Source: UBA2779 sp965232615 | Lineage (GTDB): Bacteria > Spirochaetota > Spirochaetia > DSM-2461 | Direction: 5' to 3' | Length of the DNA: 64,000 nt | Assembly: GCA_965232615.1 (NCBI GenBank) | Contig: OZ246985.1 | Span: 558,001-622,000, forward strand | Part shown: in pieces, positions 53,938-62,158 of the stretch | Position numbering within the stretch: the first letter of the stretch is position 1 | Layout of the letters: each line of letters begins with the position of its first letter | Translations under genes and position numbers: made by a program | Notes under the pieces: generated by a model | Told to the model about the DNA's origin: nothing | What the model saw: only the letters and a program-made list of their open reading frames with translations | The model's database searches: none

Positions 53938-55149
53938 ATGCCAATAAAACAACCCCAAAATAATACATCTGTTTATAAAAATAGCGCTCAAAAAATGTAC
54001 GATATTACTGATGAAAAGAGAGCATGGTATAGGAAGATATCTCACGAATCACGCCTCTCTAAACTTTCTGCAGAAGAAGGACTTATAGATAGTATCCATG
54101 AAGTAAATATACCCCGATTTGATCCTGATTCATTAATGCCTCAATTAGAATGCAATGGTCTAACTGCGATCAGTCTGTTTAGTGGAGGTGGTGGTTTAGA
54201 TTTGGGGTTTCTTAAGGCAGGATATAAACACATAGCGTCCTATGAGCTTATACCTATATGCAAGGATACCCTAACCACAAATCTTAAATCTACAAATATA
54301 TATTGTGGCCCAGACGAAGGGGATGTAAGGAAAATAAATTGGAATATTTATAAAGATCAAATAGATATTGTTCATGGCGGGCCGCCATGTCAACCATTTT
54401 CAATAGCAGGAGCGCAAAAAGGCGCAGATGATGAAAGAAACATGTGGGGAGAGTTTAGTAGAGCAGTTAATGCAATAAAACCTCGTGTGTTCATAGCAGA
54501 AAATGTACCAGGAATACTTAACCCAAAGTTCAATGATTTTGTAAAAAAATATATATTGGACGAACTGGCAAATTATTCAATAACGACATTTAAAATGCAT
54601 ACTGCTGATTATGGAGTCCCACAGATTAGAGAAAGAGTTTTTTTTGTTGGCTTTAGAAGCAAAGCCCGATTAAAAAAATTCACCCTTCCTTGCCCCACGC
54701 ATACTTGGGATCATTTAGGGAAAAAGGGTTCTTACTATACTTGTTCTTTATTTGACATGGGCCTTGAAAAAACAAATGGGGTTAGGGACTGTTTGGGATT
54801 ACAAAACATTGGATTTGATAATTTAGCTCCAACGATTAGAAGTGCTTTTACGGGGAAGAGAAATACAACTTCTATCTTAAATAGCACAGCAGGTCAAAAA
54901 GCTTGGGGTGACATGCAAATATGGCCTAACGGAGTTCAGGAAAGTAGGGAAAAAGCATCAGCCTTTCCCGCCAAAAATAAGCACTTTAGAATGTCGGTTC
55001 AAGATGTTGGGTTAATTCAAGGATTTCCAGAGTCATGGAAGTTCGCAGGAGCGGTATATCAAGTGCTCGGCCAAATTGGCAATTCAGTTTCACCTCCTGT
55101 TGCTTATCATGTTGCGTTAAGCGTTGTAAATGCATTGAAAAACACATAA
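53938..55149 (+). CDS. DNA (cytosine-5)-methyltransferase
   Basis: 403 residues. Motif I AISLFSGGGGLDLGFLKAGY binds SAM, motif IV is GGPPCQPFSIAGAQKG with the catalytic Cys, motif VI is AENVPGIL, motif VIII is YGVPQIRERVFFVGFR and motif X is QVLGQIGNSVSPPVAYHVA. The target-recognition region between VIII and IX is short. It protects DNA from the partner nuclease immediately upstream (1 bp apart). An attC-like site follows its stop, so both genes form one cassette. Confidence 0.92.
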   Translation: MPIKQPQNNTSVYKNSAQKMYDITDEKRAWYRKISHESRLSKLSAEEGLIDSIHEVNIPRFDPDSLMPQLECNGLTAISLFSGGGGLDLGFLKAGYKHIASYELIPICKDTLTTNLKSTNIYCGPDEGDVRKINWNIYKDQIDIVHGGPPCQPFSIAGAQKGADDERNMWGEFSRAVNAIKPRVFIAENVPGILNPKFNDFVKKYILDELANYSITTFKMHTADYGVPQIRERVFFVGFRSKARLKKFTLPCPTHTWDHLGKKGSYYTCSLFDMGLEKTNGVRDCLGLQNIGFDNLAPTIRSAFTGKRNTTSILNSTAGQKAWGDMQIWPNGVQESREKASAFPAKNKHFRMSVQDVGLIQGFPESWKFAGAVYQVLGQIGNSVSPPVAYHVALSVVNALKNT

Positions 55150-55213
55150 CAAGTCGCTGCACCGGACGGCAATTCCGCTGCGCTCCATTGCCGCCGGTGA
55201 GCTAATCGTTCGA
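55144..55213 (+). other. Integron attC-like site 2
   Basis: CATAACAAG opens and TAATCGTTCGAT closes the site. Internal arms GCTGCACCGG/CCGGTGAGC and CGGCAAT/ATTGCCG pair, with CCGCTGCGCTCC in the loop. Overlaps the methyltransferase stop, as expected for a cassette end. Confidence 0.75.
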
Positions 55214-55297
55214 TGCAGGAATGGGAAAGCGCTTGCACCCTACGACTGTGGTGTGCTACGGTAGAGAGTAAGAGCCGCGAGATTCAAAGGAAAGGAC

Positions 55298-55681
55298 ATG
55301 CCAATGGGGAGAATCAGGCAAAACATCAATGTCAATGGCCGCGATAGTTGGACGCTGTTTGATACCGGTGCGAGGAATACGTACGTTACGCAGGCTGTCG
55401 CCTCCGTGCTTACCAGGAGTAAGGCCCACAAGCCATACCGCACAGCACTCGGGGGCGGTGTGAAGGTGGCGAACGAGACAACCGTGCTCGAGGCAGATAT
55501 TCAGGGCCACGCCATTTCAACACACGCAATGGTCATCGACAGCATCGGTAAGGATGATGACGGGAAGGACATCGAAGTCCTGTTCGGCGCGATTGCCATG
55601 CAGCAATGGGGTATTCGTCCGATTCCGGATGAAGAGAAGCTCGATATGTCTCACTATCCCGACGAGTTCGTAGAGTTCTGA
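55298..55681 (+). CDS. Retropepsin-like aspartic protease (clan AA)
   Basis: 127 residues, a single-domain protease. SWTLFDTGARNTYVTQ contains the catalytic DTG of retropepsin-like enzymes, and the hydrophobic strand VLFGAIAMQQWGIRP matches the second conserved half. Such proteins act as dimers and are common in gene cassettes, usually with unknown substrates. AAAGGA lies about 7 nt upstream. Located between two attC-like sites. Confidence 0.75.
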   Translation: MPMGRIRQNINVNGRDSWTLFDTGARNTYVTQAVASVLTRSKAHKPYRTALGGGVKVANETTVLEADIQGHAISTHAMVIDSIGKDDDGKDIEVLFGAIAMQQWGIRPIPDEEKLDMSHYPDEFVEF

Positions 55682-55688
55682 GACGCAG

Positions 55689-55820
55689 CATCGAACAAAT
55701 TGCTGAAGACGGATTTCGCCAGGTGATTACCACAAAAAGATGGTTCTTGCGATTCAGTAGTTATCTGGTAAAATGGCGGTTATTCAGAAGTTGGCGAAAC
55801 CGCTTAGCATAGCGTTATCT
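55689..55820 (+). other. Integron attC-like site 3 (long)
   Basis: ATCGAACAAA opens and GCGTTATC closes. Arms CGGATTTCGCCA and TGGCGAAACCG pair with one bulge, and GCTGAAG faces CTTAGC. The ~70-nt central loop is longer than in site 2. Follows the protease gene. Confidence 0.6.
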
Positions 55821-55889
55821 TCATAAAAATTTATACTTCAAATTGAAATAAAATTGTTTAAATGTTAAAATCTATTAGTGAGGTAAAAA

Positions 55890-56918
55890 ATGACCGATAA
55901 TTTAAAATTCATTGACTTATTTTGTGGAATAGGTGGATTTAGATTAGCATTAGAATCATTAAATAATAATTGTGTTTTTTCATCTGATATAGATAATGAA
56001 GCAAAAAAGATATACTTAAGAAATTTTAATGAAAACCCTGAAGGTGACATTTCAAAAATTCCAAATGCAACAATACCTAAACATGATGTAATATGTGCTG
56101 GATTTCCATGTCAACCATTTAGTATTTCTGGGAAACAAAAAGGTTTTAAAGATATTCGTGGTACTTTATTTTATGAAATTGTAAGAATTGCAGAATATCA
56201 TCAACCAAAATATTTATTCCTTGAAAATGTTGGAAATTTTTTGGGTCATAATAATGGAGAGACATTAAAAACAGTTGTTAAAAATTTAGATAAAATTAAC
56301 TATTATACATACTATAGTGTTATGAATGCTTCAGATTATGGAATTCCACAATCAAGAAAAAGAATTTATTTTATTGCTGTAAGAAAAGATTTAATAAAGA
56401 ATCATTACGCTTTTCCTAAACCGACATATAAACAATGTTCTCTTAACGATATTTTATTAGATGATGAAATGACGAGTCATTTAGTAATCAATCGAAAAGA
56501 TATTCAAATTAAAAAAAATAAAGATGAGAATTATCTTTTTAAAATTAATTTATTAAAACCAAATAGAATTGGTACTGTAAATAAAGGCGGACAGGGAGAA
56601 AGAATTTATTCGGTTGATGGTCATGCAATTACACTTTCAGCGTATGGTGGTGGTGTTGGAGCAAAAACAGGTTTATACTTAGTAAATGAAAAGATTAGAA
56701 AATTGCATCCCATTGAATGTAAAAGACTTATGACATTTCCAGAAGATTATTCTATACATGAGAATGACAATCAAGCTTATAAACAATTTGGAAATTCCGT
56801 TGTAGTCGAAATTATTAAAATAATATTTGAAAAATTATTAAAGGATTTTGAATGGCAGAAAAAAAACAAAATGCAGAAATTGGAAATGAAGTTGAAAGAT
56901 TATTCGCTAATACATTAA
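55890..56918 (+). CDS. DNA (cytosine-5)-methyltransferase, AT-rich
   Basis: 342 residues. Motif I FIDLFCGIGGFRLALESLN, motif IV CAGFPCQPFSISGKQKGF with the catalytic Cys, motif VI ENVGNFLGH, motif VIII YGIPQSRKRIYFIAV and motif X AYKQFGNSVVVEII. The coding strand is far more AT-rich than the core genes, indicating a foreign origin. Overlaps the next gene by 67 bp, so the two are translationally coupled as a restriction-modification pair. Confidence 0.92.
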   Translation: MTDNLKFIDLFCGIGGFRLALESLNNNCVFSSDIDNEAKKIYLRNFNENPEGDISKIPNATIPKHDVICAGFPCQPFSISGKQKGFKDIRGTLFYEIVRIAEYHQPKYLFLENVGNFLGHNNGETLKTVVKNLDKINYYTYYSVMNASDYGIPQSRKRIYFIAVRKDLIKNHYAFPKPTYKQCSLNDILLDDEMTSHLVINRKDIQIKKNKDENYLFKINLLKPNRIGTVNKGGQGERIYSVDGHAITLSAYGGGVGAKTGLYLVNEKIRKLHPIECKRLMTFPEDYSIHENDNQAYKQFGNSVVVEIIKIIFEKLLKDFEWQKKNKMQKLEMKLKDYSLIH

Positions 56919-57574
56919 AAAAAGATAAAAAATCGATAGAAATAATAAAAAATCATTTTAGTATAAATGGGGATTTGTTAGAATTGCATCCAACTGGAAC
57001 TAATCAAAAGAAGAGTGATGTTTTAGCTTTGTTTTCTGGTAACTTTATGATTGGAATAAATATAAAAGCTGGAAAAAATGATTTTAATCAAATTACAAGA
57101 ATGTGGTTAGATAATTTTTCAGAAAAAATAAATATCTCCCAGAACACAAAAAATGCAATTCAAAATGGAATAGATAATCATAGATTAAAAAGAAGTAAAA
57201 TATTTATTGAAGATAAATTTAAAAATGAATTAAAAAAAGATTTTTCTAATAATTTAAAAAATATATTGGAGTTAATTTTTAAAGGTTTTAACAATGATAT
57301 TGTAAAAATTTTAACCCTTTATGATAGAATGAGAAAAATGTTTTATTTATATGATATGGATAAAGTTATAAATAGTTTTTCGAATGATGTGATAAATTTT
57401 TCAAATAATGGAGTAATTGGGATTGGAAAATATATTACAATGCAAAGAAAAGGAGGTAATGGAGTAAAAAAGAATATTCCAAAATCAGATATAAAACATC
57501 CTGGGAACCAAATACAATTTAAGTTAAAAATTTTAACTTTTATGAACGAAAATGAGCCTTTATTAAAATTTTAG
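56852..57574 (+). CDS. Putative type II restriction endonuclease partner
   Basis: 240 residues. Position and overlap with the methyltransferase argue for a nuclease. KKSDVLALFSGNFMIGINIK looks like a PD-(D/E)XK core (Asp, then the lysine of NIK), although the usual acidic residue before x-K is Asn here. The following AGKNDFNQITRMWLDNF looks like a family block. Recognition site unknown. Strongly AT-rich like its partner. Confidence 0.65.
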   Translation: MAEKKQNAEIGNEVERLFANTLKKDKKSIEIIKNHFSINGDLLELHPTGTNQKKSDVLALFSGNFMIGINIKAGKNDFNQITRMWLDNFSEKINISQNTKNAIQNGIDNHRLKRSKIFIEDKFKNELKKDFSNNLKNILELIFKGFNNDIVKILTLYDRMRKMFYLYDMDKVINSFSNDVINFSNNGVIGIGKYITMQRKGGNGVKKNIPKSDIKHPGNQIQFKLKILTFMNENEPLLKF

Positions 57575-57576
57575 TT

Positions 57577-57717
57577 ATGGATGATATTTCGAATAAAAAA
57601 AGATCTGAAGTAATGTCTAAAGTTAAATCTAATAAAAATAAATCTACTGAATTAAAAACAATAGAAATATTTAAAAAATTTAAAATTAAAGGGTGGAAAA
57701 GAAATTATAAATTATAG
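57577..57717 (+). pseudogene. Vsr-type mismatch endonuclease fragment
   Basis: 46 codons (MDDISNKKRSEVMSKVKSNK...ELKTIEIFKKFKIKGWKRNY) resemble the start of very-short-patch-repair endonucleases, which usually accompany cytosine methyltransferases. A stop follows, and the catalytic region is missing. Two bp after the restriction gene. Confidence 0.65.
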
Positions 57718-57718
57718 A

Positions 57719-57851
57719 GAGCATGATGTTTTCATATCGCACGCATCAGAAGATAAAGAAGAAATTGTCAGACCTTTGGCAAATGCTTTAATAAATGAGG
57801 GTCTTGATGTTTGGTATGATGAGTTTGCACTCCGAATTGGTGATAGTCTAA
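57719..57851 (+). pseudogene. TIR-domain fragment
   Basis: EHDVFISHASEDKEEIVRPL...LDVWYDEFALRIGDSL is the first half of a bacterial TIR domain, with the DVFISH strand and the WYDEF Glu that is catalytic in NAD-cleaving TIRs. It lacks a start codon, is in a different frame from the Vsr fragment, and is cut by the element terminus at 57852. Probably the remains of a defence gene. Confidence 0.75.
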
Positions 57852-58336
57852 AGGGCACCTCTAAAAAACCCCCTGAATCTTCCAAGACCTGTGTTCCGAA
57901 AGAAACCTGGAACTGTTATACTGATTAGCATGAAACGACGAGAAAAAACCTTATTCGATGAAGATTTTCGCCTGCTAGACTTGAGTAACAAGGGTGACTA
58001 TCTTGAAAAGCTCGATCAGGTGATCGATTGGAAGGTTTTTTGCGGTCCCGTGGAAAAAGCCATGTGAAAGAATCTACGAGAGGATGGCAAGGGACACCCT
58101 CCAAACGACGCAGTGTTGATGTTCAAGACACTGATTCTTAGCGAGTTGTACCAGCTTTCCGACGACAGTATGGAGTACTGTATAATAGATCGCTTGAGTT
58201 TCCAGAGATTTTTTGGCTTGAATCTCTGTGATGAGGAACACACCGCCACTATCAGGTGCGTACCGCAGGAGCAAAGCTCCGAGGAACGCACCGCCATTTC
58301 GTCAATTTCCTAAAGCTGTTTTCTGGAGGTACCCCA
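57852..58336 (+). mobile_element. Decayed IS5-family element
   Basis: Left end AGGGCACCTCTAAAAAACCC (57852) and degenerate right end CTGTTTTCTGGAGGTACCCC (to 58336). Inside, from ATG 57930, the frame reads MKRREKTLFDEDFRLL, then LEKLDQVIDWKVF, then a TGA at 58065, then PPNDAVLMFKTLILSELYQL and a final SFQRFFGL, which is the N-terminal part of IS5-type transposases. The catalytic part is gone and a palindromic repeat (58255-58292) sits in its place. Confidence 0.75.
58255..58292. repeat. Dispersed palindromic repeat, copy 2
   Basis: The inverse of 22457-22494: GGTGCGT and ACGCACC arms around GGAGC-AAA-GCTCC. Similarity extends to 58309. It lies inside the IS5 relic. Confidence 0.7.
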
Positions 58337-58542
58337 TAGTCTTTTCCATAGGTGACTACCTCAACCTGGATACCCTCGTTCGTTGTGTTGAAGTCATCAA
58401 CCAGGGTGCGATAAGCTTCGAGAGTAGGTCCACTTTCTTTGATTGCAAACTCAAGGTCTACAACATCCGTCTGGCCCTTAGCAAAGACTGAAAACGGTAT
58501 TGCGAGCACAAATACCATCACAATCAGTACTGTTCTTTTCAT
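58337..58542 (-). pseudogene. ABC sugar-binding protein, 5' fragment
   Basis: Begins with ATG 58542 (GAGGG about 6 nt upstream) and a signal peptide (MKRTVLIVMVFVLAIPFSVFA), then GPTLEAYRTLVDDFNTTNEG, typical of family 1 extracellular solute-binding proteins. After ~69 residues the frame runs into the IS5 relic, so the gene is truncated. No permease genes remain nearby. Confidence 0.75.
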
Positions 58543-58632
58543 AGAATCCCTCATTTGTTTGATTCCAGCGCTTCAACTGCGCTTTCTTCCGTTATATAGC
58601 TTTTCGTGTAGCTACAAGCACCTAAACAAAAT

Positions 58633-58644
58633 GACACCGGTGTC
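58633..58644. promoter_or_regulatory. Perfect 12-bp palindrome, possible operator
   Basis: GACACCGGTGTC lies about 90 bp upstream of the truncated sugar-binding gene, and a related GACACCAGTGCC lies at 58679-58690. Spaced palindromes of this kind are typical of LacI- or ROK-type regulators of sugar uptake. No regulator gene is seen here. Confidence 0.4.
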
Positions 58645-58721
58645 TTTTATTGTTTTACAGAGAAATGTAAGCACAATTGACACCAGTGCCAATTGATGAT
58701 ATAAAGGGAGAGCACAAGATA

Positions 58722-59471
58722 ATGAATGATCTGGAGCAATACATCACAGTAATGGAGCAGCGGCTGAATGCCCAGAAGGAAAGGATTGTAGGCAGCGGAT
58801 ACACTCACCACGTAGGGCGAAAATTCAACAAAGACGGTACATGTAAGGAGTTCATGGGTGGTACAATAATCAGTTTTCTTGATAAATCCAATGCCATTTA
58901 CGACTTGGTTCTTCAAATCAGGGATGAGTATAGAAGATGCACATTTGGCAGGAAACTCTCTTTTCTTCCACCTTACTCCTATCACGTTACTGTGTTCATT
59001 GTTTTTAATGACCCGAATAGAGATAGCGATCATTGGTCGGAATACCTTCCTGGTGACACCTCTGTTGATGATACTCATAGATTTATGATTCCAAGGGTCA
59101 ATAGAGTCGTGCCCCCCGGACCGTTAGATTTTCATCCAACCTATGTCGATGGAGACACTGTACGTCTTAGGCCGAAGACTAAGAACGTAGCGAACTCACT
59201 GCAGGATTACCGAAACCAACTTTCAAAAGAATGTGGAGTGAGATTCAAAGATCATGATACCTACAGTTATCATATCACTTTCTCATATCTCATCGAGAAA
59301 CTGACTGAATCAGAGTTTTCTGACCTATTGGAAATAAACAGGAAATGTACAGAAACTATCTCAGGTTTTACAGATGAGATTGCACTGCCTTCTCCTGTCT
59401 ATACCAAAGTCTTTGATATGTGTGATTTCAGAATTCCCACACAGCATTCATCAATAGAAGCCACATCATAG
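58722..59471 (+). CDS. 2H-phosphoesterase-like protein (DUF1868-type)
   Basis: 249 residues from ATG 58722 with GGGAGAG upstream. Two H-x-T-x motifs are present, YSYHVTVF and YSYHITFS, about 100 residues apart as in the 2H (LigT/CPD) superfamily. Members hydrolyse 2',3'-cyclic or 2'-5' phosphodiester bonds of RNA or nucleotides. No signal peptide. Followed after 8 bp by a membrane-protein gene. Confidence 0.75.
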   Translation: MNDLEQYITVMEQRLNAQKERIVGSGYTHHVGRKFNKDGTCKEFMGGTIISFLDKSNAIYDLVLQIRDEYRRCTFGRKLSFLPPYSYHVTVFIVFNDPNRDSDHWSEYLPGDTSVDDTHRFMIPRVNRVVPPGPLDFHPTYVDGDTVRLRPKTKNVANSLQDYRNQLSKECGVRFKDHDTYSYHITFSYLIEKLTESEFSDLLEINRKCTETISGFTDEIALPSPVYTKVFDMCDFRIPTQHSSIEATS

Positions 59472-59479
59472 GCGGCTTA

Positions 59480-60946
59480 ATGAACGGAACGACTCAACCT
59501 ACGACTGAGCTTCTTCCACAGAGTAAAAAACGGATTGAGTTTAGAAGTGACATACCAATCTCCAATAGGAAGAGAAGCCGCTATCATCTGGATATCTGGT
59601 TCTTCATACCCATTTCACTTGGAATCAATCGCTGGAGCTACGGGCATAAAGGATTCTTCTCAGATTTCAGGTCCTTCACCAGAATAGGTGATTCGGTTCT
59701 CTCTCTTTCTGCAATAATTGAGAAGGAACAGGAAGCCAGTCCTCTGACCAGACTTCGTCAGTATTTTGATTCCGATACTAGATGGAATAAATCAAAGAAG
59801 AAGAAAGCTCTTTTTGAATTTCGAAATTTGGCATGTTTATACAGCTTCGAATCTTATTCTTTAACTTCTTATCAAGGTTCAGATATCGGCAGGAAAGCGA
59901 TTAAAACCTGGCTCAATGATGCGACTGAATTTCTGGAACAATGGCATGCTTTGAATCACCTGGTTTTGAAGAAGACTACTCCAAAGAAGATCAGAGCGGC
60001 ATACGAGTGGGCCGATGAATCGATTAGCATGTCAACAGAAAGATCTCTAGCATCACTCTATAGGGATCTGGATACTGATGACGATCATAGGCCAATGCTG
60101 AAAAAGATCAGAAAACTTCTTTTACGAGAGAAAGGATATAGAGAAGAAGCTGAATATTGTTTTCTTTCCCCTGAGGCTACTGAGAAAGAACTTGAACAAA
60201 GAATATACAGAGAAAGCATTCTCAAGAAATGGAGAGAATCGGTTCTTTACTTATCTCAGGAAAAGAGTTCTCTCAAGCAAAGGATGGACCACATTCTCGC
60301 CGGGACATCTGCCGCTTTGGCTATGATGTTTGCTGTCGCTGCATCTCTATTTGCTGACAGACTTTTCCCGGGGAACAGCTTACTCTGGGCTACTACGCTG
60401 GTAGTGGCGTATATATTCAAAGACAGAATAAAAGAAGTTCTTCGCACTGTCCTTATTCACACATTTCCTGCATTAGTCTCAGATAAAGAAATTAAATTAA
60501 GAGATCCGGAATCAAACACACGGATTGGAACTATCCACAACAGAGTAAGATTTCTGCGCTACTCAGATATCCCGTCTGAAATAATGTCTGTTTCAAAGGT
60601 TAAAGCTTCTCGATTCTCATCTCTACTACCAGAAAAAGACATCATCCATTTTCAACATCAGGTTTCTGTACATACCGACAGGATAAGATCGAATCACACA
60701 ACTATCGTGGGCTTAACTGATATATTCAGACACAATCTGGATAAGTTCTTTACCAACATGGACGATCCGATCAAAGAAGTTCCCATTTTTTCAGAAGGCA
60801 GGCCAGTATATGCCGAAGGCTACCGAATCTATTCAGTGAATGTTGTAATGAGAATGAGAGAAGAGAAGGACTCTGCCGGTACGATACGGTCGTACCACCT
60901 GGTGTTGACCCAGGAGGGGTTACGAAGAATCGAAGAGATAGAGTGA
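59480..60946 (+). CDS. Hypothetical two-helix membrane protein
   Basis: 488 residues, no family recognised. The N-terminal ~270 residues are charged and partly helical (KKIRAAYEWADESISMSTER, EKELEQRIYRESILKKW). Two adjacent membrane helices lie at about 275-315 (ILAGTSAALAMMFAVAASLF, SLLWATTLVVAYIF), and a cytoplasmic C-terminus of ~170 residues includes GTIHNRVRFLRYSDIP. Only 8 bp from the 2H-phosphoesterase gene, so the two probably work together. A membrane effector or signalling role is conceivable but unproven. Confidence 0.65.
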   Translation: MNGTTQPTTELLPQSKKRIEFRSDIPISNRKRSRYHLDIWFFIPISLGINRWSYGHKGFFSDFRSFTRIGDSVLSLSAIIEKEQEASPLTRLRQYFDSDTRWNKSKKKKALFEFRNLACLYSFESYSLTSYQGSDIGRKAIKTWLNDATEFLEQWHALNHLVLKKTTPKKIRAAYEWADESISMSTERSLASLYRDLDTDDDHRPMLKKIRKLLLREKGYREEAEYCFLSPEATEKELEQRIYRESILKKWRESVLYLSQEKSSLKQRMDHILAGTSAALAMMFAVAASLFADRLFPGNSLLWATTLVVAYIFKDRIKEVLRTVLIHTFPALVSDKEIKLRDPESNTRIGTIHNRVRFLRYSDIPSEIMSVSKVKASRFSSLLPEKDIIHFQHQVSVHTDRIRSNHTTIVGLTDIFRHNLDKFFTNMDDPIKEVPIFSEGRPVYAEGYRIYSVNVVMRMREEKDSAGTIRSYHLVLTQEGLRRIEEIE

Positions 60947-60989
60947 TATCTAACTTAGAAGTCTTCAGTGATATTGCCAGATTAGGCTA

Positions 60990-61170
60990 AGGAGGGATTT
61001 TTAGAGCTTCCCTTAAGAGACTGTGTCAGAATTATCGGAGCCTAAGTCAGGACGAAGGATTTGGTTCACAAGGCAGAAAACCCGCTTAATAACACGCATT
61101 CTTTTTGAATACAAGGAATGCAGACACGGTAATGATGACCATGTGATCAGTTTTTTAGAGGTGCCCTATG
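60990..61170. mobile_element. Remnant with two element termini
   Basis: GGGATTTTTAGAGCTTCCC (60994-61012) and TTTTTTAGAGGTGCCC (61151-61166) are both right-end copies of the dispersed terminus. Between them GAGACTGTGTCAG (61017-61029) looks like an IS256-type end. No transposase is encoded. 61171-61261 shows nothing else. Confidence 0.55.
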
Positions 61171-61261
61171 CTAAAACTATTGTCAATGGCGAAATTCTCA
61201 ATTCAACCTTTTGGGGATGCTTCATTCAATTCCGGTTGTGCTGGATGGATGTAACGATGCT

Positions 61262-62158
61262 TCAATCCTTCAAGCGTGGATCCAGTATGTCCCGCAGACC
61301 GTCACCCAGGAGATTGAATCCCAGAACAGTCAGGAGTATGGCGATACCGGGAAGAGTAACAATCCACCAACCACTTGTCATGAACTGTTTGCTGGATGCA
61401 ATCATCAGACCCCATTCCGGGGCAGGAGGTTGGGCACCCAGACCCAGAAAACTCAAGCCCGCAGAGCTCAGAATAGCCTCGCCCACGCCCAATGTCGCCT
61501 GGACAATAGTAGGGGCCATGGCATTGGGTAGAATTGTCCGGAACATCAGTTCAAGATTACCTGCTCCCAGGGATTTTTCGGCAAGAACATAGTTCTGTTC
61601 CCTCTCGGCCATAACGGAAGCCCTTACCACCCGGGCATAGCGTGGCATCTGGCTGATACCGATGGCCACCATGGCATTGAGCAGGGATGGTCCCAGTATG
61701 GCCACAATAACAATGGTGAGCAGAATGTAAGGGAAAGCCAGCATAATATCGATTATGCGCATAATCAGCTTATCGACCCAGTTGCCAAAATAGCCCGCGA
61801 CAATACCAAGAAGAATGCCCAACAGCAGGCTGATACTCACGGATACACCGCCGATTATCAGGGAGATGCGTCCACCGTAGAGAATACGCGAGAGTAAATC
61901 CCTGCCCAAATCATCGGTACCGAGAATATAACCGTCATGGAAAGGAGGAGTCATGCGAGCGGATATGTTCTGCTCAAGGGGATCAGCGGGAGCGAAGAGC
62001 GGGGCAAATACAGCTAGAATGGCAAAGACAAGAATAATAATCAGTCCGAACAGCGCGGCCCGGTTGCGCATCAATTGATGCCAGGTGTCGTTCCAGAATC
62101 CCGGATCATGGGTGCTGACTGGTGGAGATGCCTGTGTTGTATCGACTGATTTATTCAC
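61262..62158 (-). CDS. dppC: Peptide ABC transporter permease (OppC/DppC type)
   Basis: 298 residues. A cytosolic N-terminus, a first helix (ALFGLIIILVFAILAVFAPLFAP), then the OppC-N and BPD_transp_1 domains with LGTDDLGRDLLSRILYGGRISL and the ABC-contact loop EQNYVLAEKSLGAGNLELMF. It forms the inner-membrane channel with DppB. The start overlaps the dppB stop by 4 bases. Specificity (di- versus oligopeptides) cannot be told from sequence alone. Confidence 0.92.
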   Translation of the reverse strand: MNKSVDTTQASPPVSTHDPGFWNDTWHQLMRNRAALFGLIIILVFAILAVFAPLFAPADPLEQNISARMTPPFHDGYILGTDDLGRDLLSRILYGGRISLIIGGVSVSISLLLGILLGIVAGYFGNWVDKLIMRIIDIMLAFPYILLTIVIVAILGPSLLNAMVAIGISQMPRYARVVRASVMAEREQNYVLAEKSLGAGNLELMFRTILPNAMAPTIVQATLGVGEAILSSAGLSFLGLGAQPPAPEWGLMIASSKQFMTSGWWIVTLPGIAILLTVLGFNLLGDGLRDILDPRLKD

